Assembly: GCA_945952225.1 (NCBI GenBank)
Contig: CAMFHP010000002.1
Coordinates: forward strand, 93,570 to 157,569
Source: an uncultured Myxococcaceae bacterium
GTDB lineage: Bacteria > Myxococcota_A > Polyangia > Polyangiales > Ga0077539
Length of the DNA stretch: 64,000 nt
Direction of reading: 5' to 3'
Positions 27,200-39,395 of this stretch are shown one piece after another (within the stretch, counting starts at the first letter, position 1; every line of letters starts with the position of its first letter). Under the pieces are notes generated by a model. That model searched no databases. It was not told where the DNA came from and saw only the letters and a list, made by a program, of their open reading frames with translations. A program made the position numbers and the translations under genes.

Positions 27200-27205
27200 G
27201 ATGTA
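27200..27205 (-). promoter_or_regulatory. Possible -10 element (TACATC)
   Basis: On the minus strand TACATC ends 6 nt before ATG 27193. It lacks the final T of the other elements, so support is weaker. Confidence 0.3.
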
Positions 27206-27306
27206 CGCGACGGTGTGCGGGCACGCGTCGCGCTCTCCTCACGCGGACTCTGAGGCCCGCATCGGGAGGTCGCAATTCGCCGACAACACCGTTGTTTTGC
27301 GGGTGG

Positions 27307-27648
27307 CTACGAACCCGCGGGTCTGCCGCAGGTTCCGCAGACGCGCTCGGCGTTCAAGACCCCGGTGCAGAGGCCGTCGTCGCAGGGCTCGCGCGCGTCG
27401 TCGTCGGTCTCGTCGTTCGTCGCTTCGGGCAGGGCCGCCTCGTCGTTCGCGGCGCCGTCGTTCGTCGCTTCGTCGTTCGTCGCTGCGTCGTTCGTCGCTG
27501 CGTCGTGCGCGGCGCCGAGCACGTGCGCGTCGTCGTTCGGTGCGAGCTCGTGGAGGCGGCCGCAGGTGCCGCAGCGTCCGTCGCGGGCCACGACGCCGGT
27601 GCACATGCCGTCGTCGCAGAGGACGCGCTCTTCAAAGACGTCGCTCAT
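27307..27648 (-). CDS. Double zinc-ribbon protein with A-T-N-D repeat linker
   Basis: This 113-residue protein starts at ATG 27648, overlapping the ptsI stop as ATGA. It has two near-identical ribbons: C11-x4-C16-x9-C26-x2-C29 and C89-x4-C94-x9-C104-x2-C107, both of the form C-D-D-G-[ML]-C-T-G-V and C-G-T-C-G-R. Between them lies an acidic linker (38-83) built from D-[AE]-A-T-N-D units, encoded by an imperfect 15-bp DNA repeat. It should bind two zinc ions and act in the cytoplasm. Coupling to ptsI suggests it serves the PTS regulatory operon, perhaps as an interaction module, but nothing shows its target. It is easily missed because of its length and repeats. Confidence 0.8.
   Translation of the reverse strand: MSDVFEERVLCDDGMCTGVVARDGRCGTCGRLHELAPNDDAHVLGAAHDAATNDAATNDEATNDGAANDEAALPEATNDETDDDAREPCDDGLCTGVLNAERVCGTCGRPAGS
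27395..27530 (-). repeat. Imperfect 15-bp tandem repeat coding for A-T-N-D units
   Basis: Units close to GCGTCGTTCGTCGCT (plus-strand view) recur in this segment within the zinc-ribbon gene. Multiples of three keep the frame, so copy number could vary without breaking the protein. Confidence 0.55.
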
Positions 27649-29468
27649 CGCGGTGCGAGCAGCTCGGGGAGCACGAAGGTGCCCGTCTCGGTGAAGGTGC
27701 CGACCTCGCCGTTCGCGAGCAGGTCGGAGAACACGTGCTCGTAGCGGGCGCGCACGAGGCTCTCGACTTCGACCGCGGTGGAGAGCATCGCGACCTCGCC
27801 CACGAGGGTCACGGCCTCGCGGTAGTCGATGCGCGCGAGGGCCGATTTGATCTCGGGCACCGCGGTGGGCTCCACGGAGAGCTCGTGCACGCCGAGGCCC
27901 ACGAGGAGCGGCAGCGCGAGGAGCTCGCCGGCCATCGCGCCGCAGAGCGCACACGGGATGCCTGCGGCGGCGGCGGACTGCGACACGGCCGCGAGCGCGC
28001 GGAGGATCGCGGGGTCGAGGGAGCGCGCGAGGTGGGCGACGTGCTCGTTGCCGCGGTCGGTGGCGAGCGAGTACTGGATGAGATCGTTGGTGCCGATGGA
28101 GAAGAACGCGCTCTCGCGGGCGAGCACGTCGGCCATGAACACGGCGCTCGGCGTCTCGACCATGATGCCGAAGGGCACCGGCGCCCACGGGATGCCCGCG
28201 CTCGTGAGCTCGTGCTGCGCGCGTTCGAGCTCGGCCCGCGCCTCGCGCAGCTCGCTCACCGTCGAGATCATCGGCACCATCACGCGCACGCTGCCGTGGC
28301 GCGCGGCGCGGAGCATCGCGCGGAGCTGCGCGCGGAACACCTCACGCTCCCGCAGGGCGAGGCGCACGGCGCGGAGACCGAGCGCGGGGTTCATCTCCTT
28401 CGGCAGACGGAACGCGGTGGAGAACTTGTCGCCGCCGATGTCGAAGGTGCGCAGCGTGACCGTGCGCGGGGCCATGGTCTCGACGATGCGCCGATAGGTC
28501 TCGTACTGCTCGTCTTCGGGCGGCGGCTCGCGGCGGTCGACGTAGAGGAACTCGGTGCGGTAGAGCCCGATGCCGTCGGCGCCGTGATCGATGGCCACGG
28601 GCGCTTCGGCGGGCAGCTCGATGTTCGCGCGGAGCGTGATGCGCACGCCGTCGCGGGTGCGCGTGGGCTCGTCGCGGTTCGACCGCAGCGAGCGCACGAA
28701 GGCCATGTAGCGTCGGCCGCGCTCGCCTGCGGCGTCGGCATCGGCGTCGGAGGGAGACACGGTGACCGTGCCGCGGAGCCCGTCGACGATGAGCGTGTCG
28801 CCCGTTGCGATGAGCCGCGTGGCGTCGGCGACCCCCAGGATCGCGGGGATCGAGAGCGCCCGCGCCATGATGGCCGTGTGCGACGTGCTCGACCCGCCGT
28901 CGGTCACGAAGGCCAGCACCTCGCTGCGCGCGAGGGCCGCGGTGTCGGCGGGCGAGAGCTCGTGCGCGACGAGCACCACGGGGCCGTCGAGGTCCGCCGG
29001 GCGCGGGAGCTCGGTGGGCGTGCCCATGAGCTGGCGGAGCACGCGCTCGCCGACGAAATCGACGTCGCTGCGGCGCTCGCGAAAGTAGTCGTCGCCGACG
29101 TTGTCGAAGAGCTCTTTGATCTTCTCGACGGTGTTGCGGAGCGCCCACTCGGCGTTGACCAGCTCGTTGCGAATCGCGTCGACGGTCTGGTCGGTGAGCA
29201 GCGCGTCGTCGAGCATGAGCAGGTGCGCGTCGAGGATCACCGAGTGCTCGCTCGCCTCGGGCGCGATGCGCTCGCGGATCTGCTGCAACTGCTGCCGCGC
29301 GACGGCGACGGCGCTGTGGAGCCGTCCGATCTCGGTGTCGACCTCGTGCGCCGCGATGTGGCGGCGGTGGATGTTCACCTTGCGTCGGTCGATGACGTAG
29401 GCCGTGCCGACGGCCACCCCGGGGGAGGCCGCAATGCCGTGGAGCCTGCGTGTGACGCCGGTGTTCAT
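27645..29468 (-). CDS. ptsI: PTS enzyme I, phosphoenolpyruvate-protein phosphotransferase
   Basis: The 607-residue protein starts at ATG 29468, 26 bp after ptsH; the frame is open further upstream but overlaps ptsH. It has the N-terminal HPr-binding/swivelling domain, the phospho-His site G-G-S-S-T-S-H-T-A-I-M-A-R near residue 190, and the PEP-binding TIM barrel (G-I-G-L-Y-R-T-E-F-L, G-I-M-V-E-T-P, F-S-I-G-T-N-D-L-I-Q-Y, and the catalytic Cys in A-L-C-G-A-M-A-G). There is no GAF domain, so it is the sugar-type EI and not PtsP. It takes phosphate from PEP and passes it to HPr. No EIIA or permease gene lies in this operon, so the output is likely regulatory. Confidence 0.96.
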   Translation of the reverse strand: MNTGVTRRLHGIAASPGVAVGTAYVIDRRKVNIHRRHIAAHEVDTEIGRLHSAVAVARQQLQQIRERIAPEASEHSVILDAHLLMLDDALLTDQTVDAIRNELVNAEWALRNTVEKIKELFDNVGDDYFRERRSDVDFVGERVLRQLMGTPTELPRPADLDGPVVLVAHELSPADTAALARSEVLAFVTDGGSSTSHTAIMARALSIPAILGVADATRLIATGDTLIVDGLRGTVTVSPSDADADAAGERGRRYMAFVRSLRSNRDEPTRTRDGVRITLRANIELPAEAPVAIDHGADGIGLYRTEFLYVDRREPPPEDEQYETYRRIVETMAPRTVTLRTFDIGGDKFSTAFRLPKEMNPALGLRAVRLALREREVFRAQLRAMLRAARHGSVRVMVPMISTVSELREARAELERAQHELTSAGIPWAPVPFGIMVETPSAVFMADVLARESAFFSIGTNDLIQYSLATDRGNEHVAHLARSLDPAILRALAAVSQSAAAAGIPCALCGAMAGELLALPLLVGLGVHELSVEPTAVPEIKSALARIDYREAVTLVGEVAMLSTAVEVESLVRARYEHVFSDLLANGEVGTFTETGTFVLPELLAPR

Positions 29469-29494
29469 CGACACTCCGAGGTTCGCCTTTCTGC

Positions 29495-29770
29495 TCAGCG
29501 CTCTCCGAAGCGCGCGGCGAACAGCTCCCCGATGGCTGCGACCGCCTGCGCAGCGTCGGCGCCCGTCGCGCGCACGGTGACCTTCGATCCTTTGTGGCAC
29601 ACCAGAAGCAACATGCCCATCACGCTTTTTGCGTTGGCGCGCTGGCTGTCGCGTTCGAGCTCCACGTCGCAGCGGTAGCGGCTCGCGGCCTGGACGATCT
29701 GCGTGACCGGCCGCGCGTGGAGCCCGCGCTCGTTGAGCACTTCGAAGACCTGTTCGACGCGTTCGCTCAC
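29495..29770 (-). CDS. ptsH: HPr phosphocarrier protein
   Basis: The 91-residue protein starts at GTG 29770, 7 bp after rapZ. The phosphorylation site is N-E-R-G-L-H18-A-R-P, phosphorylated by enzyme I. The regulatory site is A-K-S49-V-M-G-M, the Ser target of HPr kinase. Having both sites, along with hprK in the same operon, means the protein can integrate PEP and ATP signals. It ends with the typical C-terminal helix. Confidence 0.96.
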   Translation of the reverse strand: MSERVEQVFEVLNERGLHARPVTQIVQAASRYRCDVELERDSQRANAKSVMGMLLLVCHKGSKVTVRATGADAAQAVAAIGELFAARFGER

Positions 29771-29777
29771 AGAACCC

Positions 29778-30680
29778 TCATCCTCCCCGGTCGATGTCGC
29801 GGTGGGCCACGGTGACGTCTCCCGGCGCGCCGGGCCGCAGGCGCGCGCCGAGGGCCTCGGCCAGGGCCACGGAGCGGTGCCGCCCGCCGGTGCACCCCAC
29901 GGCCACGGTGAGCACCACCTTGCCCTCGCGGGCGTAGCGCGGGAGCAGCGGCGCCACGAAGCGCTCCAGCGAGTCGAGGAACTCCCCGCCCTCGGGGTGC
30001 TGTTCCAGCACGAAGCGCGAGACGGCGGAGTCGCGTCCCGACATGGGCCGCAGCTCGGGCACGAAGTGGGGGTTGGCGAGAAAGCGCGCGTCGAAGACCA
30101 GGTCGGCGTCGGCGGGCACGCCGTACTTGAACCCGAAGCTCACCACGCGGGTCTGCATGCGCAGCGCGGTGCCCGTCGTGGCGCGAAAGTGGTCGATGAG
30201 CAGCCGACGGAGCTCGTGCACGCTGAGCCGCGTCGTGTCGATCACCTGGTCGGCGAGCGCGCGGAGGTCGCCCACGGCCTCGCGCTCGCGGTGAACGAGG
30301 CTCGACACGTCGTCGTCGGGAAAGGCCGCCGCGAGGGGGTGCCGCCGTCGCGTCTCGCTGAAGCGCCGCACGAGCGCCTCGTCGGCGGCGTCGAGAAAGA
30401 TCACGCCCACGTGCTCGCCCGCGTCGCGGAGCTTCTTCACCACCTCGTCGGCGCTCGCGAAGAACTCGCCGCCGCGCACGTCGAGGCCGATGCCCATGCG
30501 CCGCACCGAGGGGGTGTTGCGCCAGAGCGAGATCATCTCGGGGAGCAGCGGCGTGGGGAGGTTGTCGACGCAGTAGAACGACAGGTCTTCGAGCACGTGG
30601 AGGGCCGTCGTGCGGCCCGCGCCCGACACGCCGGTGATCACCACGAACACGCGCTGCGGAGACTGAAGGTCGGTGCTCAC
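29778..30680 (-). CDS. rapZ: RapZ/YvcJ-type nucleotide-binding protein
   Basis: From GTG 30680, which overlaps the hprK stop as GTGA, the protein is 300 residues. It has the RapZ P-loop G-V-S-G-A-G-R23-T-T, with Arg in place of Lys as also found in actinobacterial members, V-D-N-L-P near residue 40, and the C-terminal signature S-F-G-F-K-Y-G, D-L-V-F-D-A-R and C-T-G-G-R-H-R-S-V. In enterics RapZ controls amino-sugar synthesis by guiding RNase E to a small RNA. In other bacteria it binds nucleotides and PTS components. The neighbours here favour a PTS-linked role. Confidence 0.94.
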   Translation of the reverse strand: MSTDLQSPQRVFVVITGVSGAGRTTALHVLEDLSFYCVDNLPTPLLPEMISLWRNTPSVRRMGIGLDVRGGEFFASADEVVKKLRDAGEHVGVIFLDAADEALVRRFSETRRRHPLAAAFPDDDVSSLVHREREAVGDLRALADQVIDTTRLSVHELRRLLIDHFRATTGTALRMQTRVVSFGFKYGVPADADLVFDARFLANPHFVPELRPMSGRDSAVSRFVLEQHPEGGEFLDSLERFVAPLLPRYAREGKVVLTVAVGCTGGRHRSVALAEALGARLRPGAPGDVTVAHRDIDRGG

Positions 30681-31687
30681 TCCGCGGCTCCCGAGCCCGG
30701 AGGCTCCGAGGTGAGGGTGGGGTCGGGCACGCCGAGGGCCCGTGCGAGGCGCGCGTGAAACTCTCGCGCCGAGTGCACGCCCGCGCGGCGGAGGAGCTCG
30801 TTGCGCGCGGCCACTTCGACGGTGCTCGCGGTGTTCTTGCCGGGGCGCACGGGCAGCCGACGCATGGGGATGTGCACCCCGAGGACGTCGTACCACTCGT
30901 CGTCGATGCCGAGGCGGTCCCAGCTCTCGTCATCGTCGTAGGAGAGCAAGCGCACCACGAGGTCGACGCGCTTCTTGTCGCGCACCGCGGCCACGCCGAA
31001 GAGGTCGCGGATGTTGAGCACGCCGAGGCCCCGCACTTCGAGGTGATTGCGCAGGAGCTCCGTGGCCGTTCCGTCGACGTTCTCGGCGCCGCGGAGGGTG
31101 CAGTCGACGACGTCGTCGGCCACGAGTCGGTGACCGCGCTGCACGAGTTCGAGGGCGCACTCGCTCTTGCCGATGCCGCTCTTGCCGAGGAGCAGAATCC
31201 CCACGCCGAACACGTCGACGAAGACCCCGTGCACCCGCGTGCGAAGGGCGAGCTGGTCGTCGAGCCAGCCGTGGATGCCGTTGATGGTCACCGAGCTCCG
31301 CGCGGTGGAGCGCAGCACCGGGCATCCGTGCTTCTCCCCCGCGGCCACCAGCTCGGGAAACATCGCCAGCCCCATGGTCACCACCACGCAGGGGATCTGC
31401 CGCGCGAGGAACCCATCGAGCGCCGCGGCCCGCGCCTCGGAGCTCATCGTCGCGAGGAAGCTCATCTCGGTCTGCCCGAGGATCTGCACCCTCCGCGGCG
31501 AGAGGCCCTCGAAGTGCCCCACGAGCGCGAGCCCCGACTTCTGGATGCGCGAGTGTGCGATCACGCGGTCGAGACCCGCCGCGCCCGCGACGCACTCCAG
31601 CGGGAGGGCCATCGCGCGCGGTTCGACCATGGCCCGCACGGTGACCACACGCGGAGGAGGAGGCGAGGTCTGCACGCCGGTTGCCAT
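30677..31687 (-). CDS. hprK: HPr kinase/phosphorylase
   Basis: The 336-residue protein has the N-terminal HprK domain (about 15-145), then the catalytic domain: H153-G in R-V-H-G-V-F-V-D-V-F, Walker A G-K-S-G-I-G-K-S-E (168-176), and the HprK signature L-E-V-R-G-L-G-V-L-N-I-R-D-L-F-G near 218-233. It phosphorylates HPr on Ser49 and reverses the reaction depending on energy state. It is the first gene of the operon hprK-rapZ-ptsH-ptsI-zinc ribbon. TATGGT lies 9 nt before ATG, so the operon probably begins with a leaderless transcript. Confidence 0.96.
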   Translation of the reverse strand: MATGVQTSPPPPRVVTVRAMVEPRAMALPLECVAGAAGLDRVIAHSRIQKSGLALVGHFEGLSPRRVQILGQTEMSFLATMSSEARAAALDGFLARQIPCVVVTMGLAMFPELVAAGEKHGCPVLRSTARSSVTINGIHGWLDDQLALRTRVHGVFVDVFGVGILLLGKSGIGKSECALELVQRGHRLVADDVVDCTLRGAENVDGTATELLRNHLEVRGLGVLNIRDLFGVAAVRDKKRVDLVVRLLSYDDDESWDRLGIDDEWYDVLGVHIPMRRLPVRPGKNTASTVEVAARNELLRRAGVHSAREFHARLARALGVPDPTLTSEPPGSGAAE

Positions 31688-31696
31688 CGCGGCGCG

Positions 31697-31702
31697 ACCA
31701 TA
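31697..31702 (-). promoter_or_regulatory. Putative -10 element (TATGGT) for the PTS operon
   Basis: On the minus strand TATGGT ends 9 nt before ATG 31687, followed by CGCGCCGCG. It is the same hexamer and spacer start as at 915. Confidence 0.5.
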
Positions 31703-31854
31703 TCACGGCTCCTTCCGCCACCCGATTTCTCTTCGATCCGCGGCAAATCGAGAGGATTTTTTGCGTCGCGGGGCGGGCGCGTCGGGGGTCGCGGCGTCGC
31801 GACACGATGCGCGTTGACACCCCCCACGATCGGGTGCGAAGTCGAACCCGCACC

Positions 31855-34437
31855 ATGAGAATTTCTCGTCTGGTTGGAGCGGGCAGCGCGGTCGGCGTGC
31901 TGCTCGCCGCGGCGACGGCGTCTGCGCAGACGTCGGATGCGACCTTCGCAGTGCAGCTTCGCGCTGCGGGGTCGGGCGTGTTCAACAACGGTGGGCTTTC
32001 GGCGACGCGGGTCACGGTGCTCGCGCGAAGCTCGGTGGCGGCGCGGTGGAACGGTCCCACGGGCATCGAGGGACCGACCGCGGGCACCGCGGCGTCGGGC
32101 ACGACCTTCACGGTCACGGTGCCGACGCTCTACTCGTCGACGGTGGTTCCATCGAACCAGTACACCCTCGAACTCACGTGGAACGACACCACCGTGCGCA
32201 CGGCGAGCTACGGCCCGCTCGCGGTGGCGCGCGGCGCGAACATGGCGGGGCCCTACACGGTCACGAACGATCCTCCGCCCGCGGCGGCGAGCATCTCGTG
32301 CTACCCGCAGCCGCCGAGCACCTCGACGGACCTCTACGTGTACTGGTCCGTGCCCACGACGCGCCCCGTGGACTTCGACCGCATGGAGCTGCACCGCTCG
32401 ACCACGGCGGGCTTCACGCCCTCGTCGACGACGCTCGTGACCACGCTCCCCTGGGGCACTTCGAACCGCACGGTCACGGCCCTCACCGCGGGCACCGGGT
32501 ACTACTTCTGCCTGCGCATGGTCGATCAGTACGGCGCGACCAGCGACCGCTGCCTCACCACCGCCTGCGCCACCACCGCCGCCGTCATGGACGCCGCGGT
32601 GGATGCCACCGTCGATGCGGCCGCGGACGTTCCGCGTGACACCGTCGATGTGCTCGACGTGGCGGATGTGGTCGATGCCGCCGACGTTCCGCGCGACACG
32701 GTCGATGTGCTCGACGTGGTCGATGCCGCCGACGTTCCGCGCGACACGACCGACGCGGCGACGGACGCGGGCCTCGACGTGGCCGATGTGCCGCGCGACA
32801 CGGTCGATGCGAGCGTCGACGTGGTCGATGCGGCGACGGACGTGGCGGGCGATGCGTCGTTCCTCACGATGCCCAACACCGACGTGCCCGCGAACACGCC
32901 GTACCGCTACGTGCCGCGCGCCGTCGGTCCTCGTGGCGAGACGCCGACGGGGTACTCCGCGGCGGGTCTGCCTGCGGGCGCGTCGATCAATCCCACGACC
33001 GGCGAGCTCACCTGGGTGCCCGGCTTCGACGCGGTGGGCATGATGTACATGATCACCATCAGCGCGGCGCTCCCCGGCGGAACCTTCGTGCGCCAGAGCT
33101 TCACGGTGACCGTCTCGTGCCCCGACGTCGACCGCGACGGACACCGCGACGCGCGCTGCCCCATGGCCCTCGGCGGCGACTGCGACGACGCGCGCGCCGA
33201 CACCGCGCCCGACGCGCCCGAGCGCTGCAACGGCATCGACGACAACTGCAACGGCCTCGTCGACGAGGGAGACGCCACGACGCTCTGCGGTCCCGGCCTG
33301 GCGTGTGATCCCGCCTCGCACTCGTGCCGCACGCGCTGTTCCACGGGCGCCGAGTGCACCGCCGCGCCGCGCATGTGCACCACCGACCGCGTCTGCGCGC
33401 TCTGCACCAGCGGCGCGTCGGGCGACGCCACGGCCTGCGCGGGCGACCCCAACGGACGCGCGTGCCTCGCCGATGCGCTCGGCGGTGTGATGTGCGGCTG
33501 CTCCACCGATGCCGACTGCGGCGGCACGAGCTCGGGCCGCGTGTGCAACACGTTCCTGCGACGCTGCGTCGACGGATGCTTCACGGGCGCGGGCCGCAAC
33601 GGATGCCCCGCGGGCCAGCGGTGCCTCATCACCTCGGGCACGCCCGGCGATCCCGGCGTGTGCACCGTCGACTGCGTGAGCTCTGACGTGTGCCGCACGG
33701 CGGTGCCCGCGCGTCCCGTGTGTCCCGAGGGCACGGGCACGCGCTCGTGTGTCGAGTGCCGCGCCGACGTCGACTGCGCGGGCCGCACCGACGGACGGAT
33801 CTTCTGCGACACGGCCGCGGGCCGCTGCGCCCCCTGCGTGACGGGTCGCTCGGCCTCGCTGTGCATCACGAGCGGCGCGGGCTCGGCGTGCCTCCCGGGC
33901 GGTGTGTGCGGCTGCAACGCCGACGCAGACTGCGGTGGCCCCGGCAGCGGACGCATCTGCGACGCGACGACGCGCGCGTGTCGGGGAGGATGCCGCCCCG
34001 CGGGCGGTGTGACGTGCCCCGCGGGCGCCACCTGCGTGACGGTCACGGCCACGGCGGGACGCTGCGAGGTGCCCGTGCCCGACGCCGGGGTGATGACCGA
34101 TGCGGGCGCCGACGTGGCCGACGCGTCGAACGACGCTGCGGGCGACGCCTCCGACGCCGCGATGGACGCGCCCGATGCCACGATGGACGCCGCGATGGAT
34201 GCACCCGCGAACGACGTCGCCGACGTGACCGATGCGTCGGATGCGGGCGATGCGAGCGCGGCGAACGACGTCGCCGATGGGGCCGACGGGTCGATGATGA
34301 ACGGGCAGTTCCAGGGCGGCTTCGCGTGCAGCGCAGCGCACACCTCGGAGCGTCCCGGTGCGCGCCTCCTCCTCGGCGCCGCGGCCGTTGCGGCGACCCT
34401 CCTCCGTCGTTCACGCCGTCGCACGACGCGCGGCTGA
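31855..34437 (+). CDS. MYXO-CTERM surface protein with FN3-like, Ig-like and Cys-rich parts
   Basis: I choose ATG 31855 (860 residues) because it opens directly into a signal peptide (cleavage after A-S-A-Q). Order of parts: beta-rich N-domain; FN3-like domain at about 135-230; an Asp/Ala tether with repeats of D-V-P-R-D-T-V-D-V-L-D-V (about 245-340); a putative Ig-like domain (G-L-P-A-G-A-S-I-N-P-T-T-G-E-L-T-W); a MopE-type C-N-G-I-D-D-N-C-N-G-L-V-D-E-G near 465; many Cys-rich EGF-like segments; a second Asp/Ala tether; and a C-terminal MYXO-CTERM tail (F-A-C-S-A, hydrophobic helix, R-R-S-R-R-R). The tail implies export, processing by a rhombosortase-like system and surface anchoring. Binding partner unknown. 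Confidence 0.88.
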   Translation: MRISRLVGAGSAVGVLLAAATASAQTSDATFAVQLRAAGSGVFNNGGLSATRVTVLARSSVAARWNGPTGIEGPTAGTAASGTTFTVTVPTLYSSTVVPSNQYTLELTWNDTTVRTASYGPLAVARGANMAGPYTVTNDPPPAAASISCYPQPPSTSTDLYVYWSVPTTRPVDFDRMELHRSTTAGFTPSSTTLVTTLPWGTSNRTVTALTAGTGYYFCLRMVDQYGATSDRCLTTACATTAAVMDAAVDATVDAAADVPRDTVDVLDVADVVDAADVPRDTVDVLDVVDAADVPRDTTDAATDAGLDVADVPRDTVDASVDVVDAATDVAGDASFLTMPNTDVPANTPYRYVPRAVGPRGETPTGYSAAGLPAGASINPTTGELTWVPGFDAVGMMYMITISAALPGGTFVRQSFTVTVSCPDVDRDGHRDARCPMALGGDCDDARADTAPDAPERCNGIDDNCNGLVDEGDATTLCGPGLACDPASHSCRTRCSTGAECTAAPRMCTTDRVCALCTSGASGDATACAGDPNGRACLADALGGVMCGCSTDADCGGTSSGRVCNTFLRRCVDGCFTGAGRNGCPAGQRCLITSGTPGDPGVCTVDCVSSDVCRTAVPARPVCPEGTGTRSCVECRADVDCAGRTDGRIFCDTAAGRCAPCVTGRSASLCITSGAGSACLPGGVCGCNADADCGGPGSGRICDATTRACRGGCRPAGGVTCPAGATCVTVTATAGRCEVPVPDAGVMTDAGADVADASNDAAGDASDAAMDAPDATMDAAMDAPANDVADVTDASDAGDASAANDVADGADGSMMNGQFQGGFACSAAHTSERPGARLLLGAAAVAATLLRRSRRRTTRG
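32640..32860 (+). repeat. Coding repeats for the D-V-P-R-D-T tether
   Basis: At least four copies of a gene-internal unit encode D-[AV]-P-R-D-T-x-D around short variable spacers. The copies are similar at the DNA level (GTTCCGCG[CT]GACAC), so slippage or recombination could change tether length. Confidence 0.6.
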
Positions 34438-34540
34438 ATTTCTCCCCCCATGGCAACCCGTTGCCGGGCGGCGCGCGAGGCGTCGTCGCCCGGTGCGCGT
34501 TCTGCCCATCGATCCTTCGGTACAGCGCGCGCGTCCTGTG

Positions 34541-34546
34541 TAAGAT
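34541..34546 (+). promoter_or_regulatory. Possible -10 element (TAAGAT)
   Basis: TAAGAT lies 77 nt before ATG 34624 in an otherwise GC-rich gap. The transcript would have a leader. No clear -35 is seen, so support is modest. Confidence 0.3.
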
Positions 34547-34623
34547 CACCGGGGCGAGGGCGATGTTTGCGTGCGCAGGTGGCGCCGTGACGGGCCGCGC
34601 AGGGCATCGAAGGTTCTCCCACG

Positions 34624-38459
<3,836 letters not shown>

Positions 38460-38463
<4 letters not shown>

Positions 38464-39320
38464 CGCTCACGGCCTCGGAGATCGCCCTCCTGCGCTGCCC
38501 CGACGCGGGCGATGGCGCTCCCTGCGGAGGCTCGCTCGTCGACGCGGGCGACGCGCTCGTGTGCGGGCGCTGCCTCACGCGATGGCCCGTGCGCGACGGC
38601 CTGGCGCGCGTCTATCGCGAGGAGCGCGTACGCGGCAACGACCGGCTCCTGCGCGTGTTCTACGACAACCTCGCGGCGCTCCATGACCCCGCGGTGCGCT
38701 GGCTCATTCCGGTGTTGCAGACCGAGGGCTCGGAGCGCGCGATGCGCGAGGCCTACCTCCGTCGCATGGAGCTCGGTGCGCTGCGTCCTCGCGCAGACCG
38801 CGGGCTCCGCGTGCTCGAAGTGGGCGCGGGCACCGGGGCCAACCTCGCGTTCGTGCGCGCGCAGCTCCCGCCGGGCCTCGACGTAGCGTACTGGTCCGTG
38901 GACCTCTCCGAATCGATGACCCGCCGTCTCGATGCGCGCGTGGCCCGCGACCCCTCGATCGTGCCCGGCGACGGCCGCGTGCGACGGCTCCTCTGCGACG
39001 GTCACGCGCTCCCCTTCGCCGACGGAACCTTCGACCGCGTGTTCAGCACCGGCGGCGTCGGCGGCTACCGCGATCCTGCGCGCGCCCTCGCCGAGCTCGC
39101 CCGCGTCGCCGTGCGCGGAACGCCCATCGTCGTCGTCGACGAGCAGCTCGACCCCGCGCGCTCGCACTCGCTCTATCACCGGGCCATGTTTCGCGCGGTG
39201 ACATTCTATGACCGCGCCCCGATGAGCCCGCGCGCGCTGCTTCCTGCCGGTGCCGAGGTGGTGGCCGACGAGCAGGCGAGCCGGTTCTTCTACAGCCTCA
39301 CGTTCCGCATGCCCGCGTGA
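38460..39320 (+). CDS. Class I SAM methyltransferase with N-terminal zinc-ribbon-like segment
   Basis: GTG 38460 overlaps the kinase stop (GTGA), giving 286 residues. The first ~45 residues resemble a Trm112/YcaR-like or methyltransferase-leading ribbon: L-L-R-C-P-D, P-C-G-G, L-V-C-G-R-C, then W-P-V-R-D-G. The Rossmann core has motif I V-L-E-V-G-A-G-T-G-A near residue 120, an acidic end to strand 2 (W-S-V-D-L-S), and H-A-L-P-F-A-D-G-T-F-D-R-V, typical of UbiE/Methyltransf_11 enzymes. It would methylate a small molecule or lipid. Tight coupling to the kinase-ATPase gene suggests that the kinase controls it or that both serve one response. Confidence 0.88.
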
Positions 39321-39327
39321 GCGCGCG

Positions 39328-39372
39328 ACCGCGCGGGCGGTCGGGGCGTCGTGGGCTCCGACCGCGCGCGGT
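39328..39372. terminator. Bidirectional hairpin between convergent genes
   Basis: ACCGCGC-(GG)-GCGGTCGG at 39328-39344 pairs with CCGACCGCGCGCGGT at 39358-39372, giving 15 base pairs with a 2-nt bulge and a 13-nt loop. It sits between the methyltransferase stop (39320) and the FG-GAP stop (39396). There is no U-tract on either strand, but the position and strength suit a bidirectional transcript end. Confidence 0.55.
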
Positions 39373-39395
39373 GTGAGATGGGCGGGGCGATGCGC

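Noticed and set aside
29778..30680. RapZ P-loop with Arg in place of Lys taken as a dead site
   Set aside because: G-x-S-G-A-G-R-[ST]-T is also the normal form in actinobacterial members of this family, so it is not a sign of inactivation.
31814..31819. A perfect TTGACA upstream of the MYXO-CTERM protein gene
   Set aside because: No -10-like hexamer lies 15-19 bp downstream (the sequence there is GC-rich), so I do not call a promoter.
32640..32860. CRISPR-like regularly spaced short repeats
   Set aside because: The repeats are in frame within a secreted protein and encode Asp-rich tether units; unit and spacer lengths do not fit a CRISPR array and no cas gene is present.
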